Positions 62,201 to 64,000 of a stretch of DNA of 64,000 nucleotides are shown here, one piece after another. The notes below the pieces were generated by a model. It was not told the DNA's origin and made no database searches. It saw only the letters and a program-made list of their open reading frames with translations. The position numbers and the translations under genes were made by a program. The stretch is from assembly GCF_032854445.1 (NCBI RefSeq), contig NC_088295.1, positions 95,475,805-95,539,804 on the forward strand. The letters are read 5' to 3'. The stretch comes from Liolophura sinensis. Its lineage: Eukaryota > Mollusca > Polyplacophora > Chitonida > Chitonidae. Within the stretch, counting starts at the first letter, position 1; each line of letters starts with the position of its first letter.

Positions 62201-63835
62201 TAAGAGTTGTCAGACAGCCCCTCTTGGTAAGGTACAAGTTGTCAAACAGCCCCTCTTGGTAAGGTACAAGTTGTCAAACAACCCCTCTTGGTAAGGTGGA
62301 AGTTGTCAGACAACCCCTCTTGGTAAGGTGGCAGTATTCATACGGCCCCTCGTGGTAAGGTAGCAGTTGTCAGACAGCCCCTCTTGGTAAGGCAGAAGTT
62401 GACAGATAGCCCTTCTTGGTAAGGTAAGAGTTGTCAGACATCCCCCTTTTTGTAAGTTAGAAGTTGTCAAATAGCCCCTCATGGTAAGGTGGAAGTTGTC
62501 AAACAGCCCCTCTTGGTAAGGTAGGAGTTTGCAGACAGCCCCTTTTGGTAATGTAGCAGTTGTCAGACAGCCCCTCTTGGTAAGGTAAGAGTTGTCACAC
62601 AGCCTCTCTTGGTAAGGTGGAAGCTGTCAGACAGCCCCCCTTGGTATGGTAGAAGTTGTCAGACAGCCCTCTTGGTAAGGTAAGAGTTGTCAGATGGCCC
62701 CTCGTGGTAAGGTAGAAGTTGTCAGACAGCCCCTCTTGGTAAGGTAGAATTTGTCAGACATCCCCCTCTTCGTAAGGTAGTAGTTGTCAAATAGCCCCTC
62801 TTGGTAAGGTGGAAATTGTCAAACAGCCCGTCTTGGTAAGGTAGGATTTCGCAGACAGCCCCTTTTGGTAAGGTAGCAGTTGTCAGACAGCCCTTCTTGG
62901 TAAGGCAGCAGTTGTCAAACAGCCTCTCTTGGTAAGGTACAAGTTGTCAAACAGCCCCTCTTTGTAAGGTACAAGTTATCAGACATCCCCCTTTTTGTAA
63001 GGTAGAAGTTGTCAAATAGCCCCTCTTGGTAAGGTGGAAGTTGTCAAACAGCCCCTCTTGGTAAGGTACAAGTCAAACAGCCACTCTTGGTAAGGTACAA
63101 GTTGTCACACAACCCCTCTTGGTAAGGTAGAAGTTGTCAGACAGCCCCTCTTGGTATGGTAGCAGTTGTCAGACAGCCCCTCTTGGTAAGGTGGAAGTTG
63201 TCAGACAGCCCCTCTTCGTAAGGTAGAAGTTGTTAGACAGTCCCTCTTGGTGAGGTGGAAGTTGTCAAACAGCCCCTCTTGGTAAGGTAGAGGTTGTCAG
63301 ACAGCCCCTTTTGGTAAGGTAGAATTTGTCAACAGCCTCTCCTGGTAAGGTAGAAGTTGTCAGACAGCCCCTCTTGGTAAGGTAAGAGTTGCCAGACAGC
63401 CCTCCATCTTAAGTTTTTCTTGTTAGGTGGATATTCATTTTATGCTGATAGTACTGTATGTCTGTGATGGGTATACAGCTGGTCAGGTGAGGGGATATAT
63501 GTATCTTCACTATCCTGTTTTACAGCTGCTCGTGTCTGTTGCAGATAGCAGAGGAGTATGATGAGGAACTGGAGATACGCCCTCAAGCCGTCCATGTTAA
63601 CCTGGATCCTAAACTGCTGCTGTTGATGAAGGAAGTGCACTACTTGCACCGTGAACCGTTCAGCATCAAGCTACCTCAACCTGCCAAAGAGTTAATTCGC
63701 CACACAGACTCCCTGCAGCTGAGGGTGACAGCCACAAGACTGGAGACCATTGTGTCCAAGTATAACACCATCCTGAAAACCATCACAGACTATGAACGGC
63801 CTCTGTTTGAACGGAAACTGGATAAAGTGGATCAG
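29145..63835 (+). CDS. axonemal dynein heavy chain, N-terminal tail (partial, 15 exons, continues right)
   Basis: Model: join of 29145-29251, 29842-30018, 39920-40113, 40567-40692, 40994-41215, 43477-43625, 46106-46217, 46415-46536, 48942-49136, 49714-49945, 50207-50326, 52207-52374, 53697-53800, 54171-54249, 63545-63835. Every junction is GT-AG and the phases agree, apart from one surplus base in exon 2. The 2.4 kb of coding sequence gives about 800 residues, all belonging to the DHC_N1 tail region that binds intermediate chains and neighbouring heavy chains. Marks include EDNR...ALHEF near the start, PLDEVEMWESQLSRLHSLNQQL, LNLVWTHSRYY, YNMPPIVSRLLWVHALKERI and YERPLFERKLDKVD. The order matches the DNAH9/11/17 type more than DNAH5/8, but the chain is divergent, so I give no symbol. 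The motor (AAA) domains lie beyond the window. It would drive ciliary or flagellar beating. Confidence 0.85.
29842..30018 (+). CDS. dynein exon 2 (carries an apparent +1 frameshift)
   Basis: The acceptor is GTTTTCAAG and the donor is ATGG|GTGAGT. The 5' half reads RRALHEFTQNEDV in the frame set by exon 1. The 3' half is only protein-like one frame over: GLFVYINPGPSREIVV, SLHPPENLSSKSVFFIKTNS. The switch lies at about 29879-29884 (GAGGCGGT). Unshifted, a TGA follows at 29945. The exon is 177 nt, whereas phase from exon 1 to exon 3 requires 176 (mod 3), consistent with one extra base. Confidence 0.78.
30013..36495 (+). repeat. 61-bp donor-anchored minisatellite in dynein intron 2
   Basis: About 105 units of 61 bp: TATGGGCTGAATACAAACCA, GTACTCATATTCTACAAATG, AGGAGTAACCAAGTCTTTAT, G. 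The first unit is the exon 2 donor region itself: ACATGG|GTGAGTCTGAAATAC, GGCCAGTACACATTTGTACA, GGTGGGGAGCATCAGTAATC, AAGTCTTATG. Later copies have lost GTGAGT (ATGGGCTGAATAC). A subtype with TTCTGCAAATGAGGAATAAC recurs about every 427 bp (7 units), so a higher-order repeat is present. Confidence 0.9.
36777..36967 (+). mobile_element. SINE (copy 2), internally deleted
   Basis: Head GGGGCCTCCATGGCTTCGTT, box A-like TTGGTTAGTGCGTTAGCACA and 3' end TTGAGTGTGGTGTAAAAAAC. About 70 bp of body between GTGGGAAGGT and GTCATATAAG is missing. It is bounded by an 11-bp target-site duplication, ATTGCTATGAG, at 36766-36776 and 36968-36978. Confidence 0.9.
36985..38262 (+). repeat. 40-bp acceptor-anchored minisatellite, left block (dynein intron 2)
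   Basis: About 30 units: GGTTACAGATGAGGTGGTGA, TGTATGTGAGAATGTTGTCT. Each contains TTACAG|ATGAGG(A/T)GGTGATGTATGTG, identical to the acceptor and first 20 nt of exon 3 at 39920. The block is interrupted at 38263 by a DNA transposon and resumes at 39494. Confidence 0.92.
38263..39491. mobile_element. non-autonomous TIR element with TA target duplication
   Basis: Ends are CTGTAAATGCCTTTTTATTC at the left and GCGAAAAGGCATTTACAG at the right, inverted copies of each other, flanked by TA at 38261-38262 and 39492-39493. Removing the element restores the minisatellite unit GTGATG-TA-TGTGAGAA exactly. TA duplication plus TIRs point to the Tc1/mariner superfamily or a TA-targeting MITE. Without the nested SINE it is about 0.95 kb and encodes no transposase. 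Confidence 0.85.
38769..39039 (+). mobile_element. full-length SINE (copy 3) nested in the TIR element
   Basis: Head GGGGGCCTCCGTGGCTCAGT, box A-like CAGTTGGTTAGCGCGCTAG, box B-like GAGTTCAAATCC, 3' end TTGAGTACGGCGTAAAATAC and an (AAAT)n tail. The 12-bp duplication CAAATCTGTCAC is at 38757-38768 and 39040-39051. The near-canonical box A and B make this the copy most like a Pol III promoter. Confidence 0.92.
39494..39939 (+). repeat. 40-bp acceptor-anchored minisatellite, right block ending in exon 3
   Basis: About 11 units continuing the array at 36985. The last unit, TTCTGGTTACAG|ATGAGGAGG and TGATGTATGTG, is the real 3' splice site and exon 3 start. The unit is therefore 20 nt of intron end and 20 nt of exon, copied upstream about 40 times. 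Confidence 0.93.
39920..40113 (+). CDS. dynein exon 3
   Basis: 194 nt, phase 1 to 0. It encodes DEEVMYVDCSSQPLEHLNLL, TRQVFLPFLCTNQNLADASG and so on to TQGQIE. PLEHLxxLxxxVxLPxL is the conserved early-tail segment of DNAH9/11-type chains. Donor GAG|GTACAG. Many upstream copies of its acceptor exist in the array before it. Confidence 0.88.
40567..40692 (+). CDS. dynein exon 4
   Basis: 126 nt, 42 codons, phase 0. GKLVLSLPSVEVLAEAAANP then VLETTVIGWIKQIK. The (E)GKxxLxLP and VxxWxxQI segments are standard in dynein tails. Acceptor TTTATTCAG, donor AAG|GTAGGC. Confidence 0.9.
40912..40973 (+). mobile_element. degenerate SINE tail close to exon 5
   Basis: ATGCTGGCCTCCAAATAAGT, GAGTAGGTGTAAAACACTAA, TCAAATAATTAAATGAAT is a decayed SINE 3' end. 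It finishes about 20 bp before the exon 5 acceptor, so it may supply part of the polypyrimidine or branch region. Confidence 0.5.
40994..41215 (+). CDS. dynein exon 5
   Basis: 222 nt, 74 codons, phase 0. IVLRHEPLGDLYSKFGPEPG, PLDEVEMWESQLSRLHSLNQ, QLDTPIARDILLNLEQANSQ. G-P-x-x-E-(V/I/L)-x-(F/M)-W is the DHC_N1 signature for the segment that meets the intermediate chains. Donor AAG|GTAATG. Confidence 0.92.
41430..42900 (+). repeat. 28-bp minisatellite in dynein intron 5
   Basis: About 48 units of GATAAGAGACATCAATGGAA followed by TAGTGACT, most regular between 41600 and 42740. There is weak resemblance to the exon 5 end (AGGACATCAACAAG|GTAATG against GAGACATCAATGGAATAGTG), too weak to call it junction-derived. 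Confidence 0.9.
43338..43388 (+). mobile_element. SINE 3' fragment
   Basis: TTGTTGAGTACGGCATAATC then CAGAAATCAATTTAAATAAA resembles the SINE 3' end and tail. The body is absent. Lies 90 bp before exon 6. Confidence 0.55.
43477..43625 (+). CDS. dynein exon 6
   Basis: 149 nt, phase 0 to 2. AVTETQKILRFLHAMFTWFE, then MEPQPMITTMKPLMTALNLV and WTHS. The (L/I)xLVWxHSxxY motif is a landmark of the tail and is completed by exon 7. Acceptor GGAAATAG, donor TCTAG|GTAAGG. Confidence 0.92.
43585..45715 (+). repeat. 47-bp donor-anchored minisatellite in dynein intron 6 (41 nt of exon in each unit)
   Basis: About 40 units: CCTCTGATGACAGCTCTTAA, CCTTGTCTGGACCCACTCTA, GGTAAGG. Exon 6 ends CCTCTAATGACAGCTCTTAA, CCTTGTCTGGACCCACTCTA, G|GTAAGG, so the unit is the last 41 exon bases plus the first six of the intron. 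Most copies still hold a GTAAG or GTGAG donor. Some units lack a few bases (CCCATTAAGTAAGG). A SINE interrupts the second unit. Confidence 0.95.
43670..43919 (+). mobile_element. 5'-truncated SINE (copy 4) inside the 47-bp array
   Basis: Starts within box A (GCGCGCTAGCGCAGCGTAAT) and runs to TTGAGTACGGCGTAAAACAC with a pure A tail of about 22. The 12-bp duplication CTTGACCCACTC, itself minisatellite sequence, is at 43658-43669 and 43920-43931. Confidence 0.92.
46106..46217 (+). CDS. dynein exon 7
   Basis: 112 nt, phase 2 to 0. RYYHQMDKFHNLLRLISNEV then VHRAQAMVGEDILREPLQ, the xYYxxxxKxxxLLxxIxNxxV segment after the WTHS motif. Acceptor GGTCATAG, donor CAA|GTAAGT. The preceding 45716-46105 and following 46218-46414 hold nothing else. 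Confidence 0.9.
46415..46536 (+). CDS. dynein exon 8
   Basis: 122 nt, phase 0 to 2. SYSKLKDALRVCAAFRGTYL then DYKDRADDVNAKTIAENEEK. The L..AL.VC..F...Y..Y pattern is a tail helix. Donor AAGCA|GTAGGT. The frame would hit TAG right after the donor, so splicing is required. Confidence 0.9.
46537..48014. other. dynein intron 8, unique part
   Basis: AT-rich single-copy intron except for one short retroposon fragment at 47081. Short open frames (for example 47560-47841 plus) show no protein-like pattern. Confidence 0.5.
47081..47155 (+). mobile_element. short 3'-end retroposon fragment (LINE-tail type)
   Basis: ATATGACTGAAAAATTGTTG then AGTACGACGTTAAACCCCAA and GCACTCACTCAC. It is flanked by an 8-bp duplication, AGCTTCGG, at 47073-47080 and 47156-47163. 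The sequence is the 3' end of the LINE at 452-620. Confidence 0.75.
48015..48870. repeat. 96-bp dimeric minisatellite (two 48-bp halves) in dynein intron 8
   Basis: Units alternate between type A (GACTATCCTCATGGTACAAA... TTTGTCTATGTA) and type B (GACAATTCTTGTGGTGCAGG... TGTGTCTATAAA), each 48 bp. Some AA and BB steps occur. The 48-bp period keeps frames open on both strands (about 200 codons). Not clearly related to exon 8 or 9 edges. Confidence 0.9.
48942..49136 (+). CDS. dynein exon 9 with an acidic insertion
   Basis: 195 nt, phase 2 to 2. HNQADGTLFKARLYGPNAYV, PRFGLRHSDPTASDSSLGED, EIWTDSPWPPRNAACFNLLN, SFMER. FNLLNSFMERxxDV is the usual FxxFxxRxxxL helix. The preceding 40 residues, rich in S, D, E and P, are not a part of the tail I recognise from other chains. 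Acceptor ATTTGCAG, donor GAGAG|GTAGGA. Confidence 0.85.
49314..49474 (+). mobile_element. 5'-truncated SINE (copy 5)
   Basis: Begins CCGTAAGTGGGAAGGTCTGC, ends TTGAGTACGGCGTAAAACAC plus an A tail of about 24. The 11-bp duplication TCAAACTAAGA is at 49303-49313 and 49475-49485. Lies in dynein intron 9. Confidence 0.9.
49714..49945 (+). CDS. dynein exon 10
   Basis: 232 nt, phase 2 to 0. CNDVLELVETTRHFRLLAGA, then GSMSLDAMVKEIHKKYQIAM, DKFFSVVDNILNIDGSQTFE, KAFFTFRTVVK. It follows the family's layout of a helix, then a short insert, then the xFxxDYxxFxxxVxxLD-like helix (here EKAFFTFRTVV). Donor AAG|GTATTT. Confidence 0.88.
50207..50326 (+). CDS. dynein exon 11
   Basis: 120 nt, 40 codons, phase 0. 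MLEKQLAEILRQAFQQCHTL then GAQLRLLEVFEGISSRELVQ. LxxxLxxAFxxCxxxxxxxxLLExFxxxxxR is a well-conserved tail segment. Acceptor GTAAACAG, donor GTACAG|GTACAG. Confidence 0.92.
50308..51945 (+). repeat. 51-bp donor-anchored minisatellite in dynein intron 11
   Basis: About 33 units: AGTACAGGTACAGTATATCT, GAGGATGTGCACACCTGTAG, TGTAGAGAGCC, plus shorter variants of about 39 bp missing ACAGGTACAG. Exon 11 ends AGTCGAGAGCTAGTACAG|GTACAGTATATCTAAGG, so about 20 nt of exon and 31 nt of intron form the unit and CAG|GTACAG is repeated in full-length copies. Confidence 0.93.
52207..52374 (+). CDS. dynein exon 12
   Basis: 168 nt, 56 codons, phase 0. LYLKDKDDMLVESYTLELEC, VRNMFQQQCRRTPLHYNMPP, IVSRLLWVHALKERIK. 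The N(M/Q)PPxxxxLxWxxxLxxRI motif is among the most conserved in the DHC_N1 region. Acceptor GTTCTGCAG, donor AAG|GTGAGT. Confidence 0.94.
52820..53700 (+). repeat. 41-bp acceptor-anchored minisatellite in dynein intron 12, 123-bp higher-order unit
   Basis: Units of about 41 bp (TGTGTTAGTCCTGTGGATAT, ATTGATAGCCTAC...) form regular 123-bp trimers from about 52960 to 53640. The last units resemble the real acceptor: GTGTCAG|TGTCCCATGGAGA at exon 13 against GTGTCAGTGTCCTGTGGATA. Open for 283 codons because 123 is divisible by three; this is not a gene. Confidence 0.9.
53697..53800 (+). CDS. dynein exon 13
   Basis: 104 nt, phase 0 to 2. CPMEKMRKVSPHSLEGERGW then QMRDAYDDILKGLN. It corresponds to the xPMxxxxxxxxxxxEGxxxxxxYxxxxxxLxxFE region. 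Donor ACGA|GTTAGT is weak, but joining to exon 14 gives LNDFETEL, as expected. Confidence 0.88.
54171..54249 (+). CDS. dynein exon 14
   Basis: 79 nt, phase 2 to 0. FETELIGGWKESLTSELSAR then LKQPLL. ExxLxxxW...(L)xxPLL is conserved. Acceptor GTTGTACAG, donor CTGTTG|GTAAGG; that donor is the seed of the 9-kb array which follows. Confidence 0.9.
57341..57402 (+). mobile_element. LINE-tail retroposon fragment inside the 32-bp array (first copy)
   Basis: CTCGTCGTCATAATGACTGA, AAAATTGTTGAGAACGACGT, TAAACCCCAAGCACTCACTC. Flanked by the 11-bp duplication TCAAATAGCCC (57330-57340 and 57403-57413), which is minisatellite sequence. Confidence 0.88.
61410..61470 (+). mobile_element. LINE-tail retroposon fragment inside the 32-bp array (second copy)
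   Basis: Same insertion as at 57341 with the same 11-bp duplication TCAAATAGCCC (61399-61409 and 61471-61481). It differs by one base (CATATGACTG against CATAATGACTG). A copy made by segmental duplication, not an independent insertion. Confidence 0.9.
63545..63835 (+). CDS. dynein exon 15
   Basis: 291 nt, 97 codons, phase 0. IAEEYDEELEIRPQAVHVNL, DPKLLLLMKEVHYLHREPFS, then SKYNTILKTITDYERPLFER, KLDKVDQ. VNxDPxLxxLxxEVxYL and YNxxxxTxxxxExPLxxxxLxxxD are strong dynein tail signatures just before the end of DHC_N1. Acceptor CTGTTGCAG, donor CAG|GTAAGG. Confidence 0.95.
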
Positions 63836-63861
63836 GTAAGGCAATGTAAGAGTTTTGAATT

Positions 63862-63927
63862 GCATCATCATGGCCATGGTTTTGTCCCTTTGTGGCATCA
63901 TCATGGCCATGGTTATGTCCCTTTGTG
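63862..63927 (+). repeat. 33-bp two-copy tandem duplication at the start of dynein intron 15
   Basis: GCATCATCATGGCCATGGTT, TTGTCCCTTTGTG occurs twice in a row, 27 bp after the exon 15 donor. It looks like a very young or arrested array. The window ends shortly after. Confidence 0.85.
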
Positions 63928-64000
63928 GCATTACATTGCTTTACAGTACTACACAACAAATCAGTGCCTATTAACATGCACAGTATACGTACAATAATGA

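Larger units (their letters stand above)
55085..63240 (+). repeat. tandem segmental duplication of about 4.07 kb within the 32-bp array
   Basis: Sequence from about 55085 to 59160 reappears from about 59165 to 63235, in the same order of variant units. Shared landmarks: GTTGTTAGACAGTCCCTC at 55090, 59171 and 63230; the TGAAACAGCCCCTGTTTGTA markers; and a retroposon insertion at 57341 and 61410. The offset drifts from 4081 to 4069 to 4059 through small indels. Confidence 0.93.
54233..63405 (+). repeat. 32-bp donor-anchored minisatellite in dynein intron 14 (9.2 kb)
   Basis: Nearly 290 units of CAGACAGCCCCTCTTG|GTAAGG plus TAGAAGTTGT. Exon 14 ends TCAAACAGCCCCTGTTG|GTAAGGCAGAAGTTG, which is one 32-bp unit (17 nt of exon, 15 of intron). 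GGTAAGG is kept in most copies; variants include GGTAATG, GGTCATG and TGTAAGG. The array holds two large copies of a roughly 4.07 kb block and smaller sub-blocks. Short open frames on the minus strand are artefacts. Confidence 0.95.

Overview
The window is animal nuclear DNA, most likely from a mollusc or another lophotrochozoan. The reasons are spliced genes with GT-AG introns, several tRNA-derived SINEs whose 3' end reads TTGAGTACGGCGTAAAACAC followed by (AAATA)n, the 3' end of an RNase H-encoding LINE, and an extreme load of intronic minisatellites (I estimate about 40 of 64 kb). No prokaryotic features, CRISPR arrays or rRNA genes were seen.

Two genes stand head to head. Gene 1 (minus strand, 23195 down to 7691) can be assembled completely from seven exons whose phases all agree: 1752 nt, 583 aa. 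It encodes a secreted protein with a signal peptide, an F5/8 type C (discoidin) domain, a Ser/Thr-rich mucin-like stalk with a six-residue repeat, and a C-terminal peritrophin-A/CBM14 chitin-binding domain. A TATA box lies just upstream of its start. Gene 2 (plus strand, 29145 to beyond the right edge) is the 5' part of an axonemal dynein heavy chain: 15 phase-consistent exons encode about 800 residues of the N-terminal tail (DHC_N1), closest in layout to the DNAH9/11/17 group. A probable non-coding first exon with a YY1-like AAGATGGCGG box is at about 26584-26720. Dynein exon 2 carries an apparent one-base frameshift.

Region by region: 1-620 LINE 3' end; 620-7000 tandem arrays plus one SINE; 7340-23260 gene 1; 23260-26580 intergenic arrays; 26580-64000 dynein gene.

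The most striking observation concerns the arrays. In about ten cases the minisatellite unit is a tandem copy of the adjacent exon-intron junction, with the exon edge and the splice site both inside the unit. The clearest case is dynein intron 6, where each 47-bp unit holds 41 nt of exon plus GTAAGG. Dynein introns 2 (both ends), 11, 12 and 14, and gene 1 introns 3, 4 (both ends) and 6, show the same layout. The large introns of both genes therefore seem to have grown by repeated tandem duplication of their own splice junctions. The last array (54.2-63.4 kb) later underwent a roughly 4.07 kb segmental duplication that copied a retroposon insertion together with its target-site duplication.

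Limits: everything was read by eye. Exon edges rest on splice consensus, phase and domain continuity, not on transcripts. Copy numbers and array borders are approximate.
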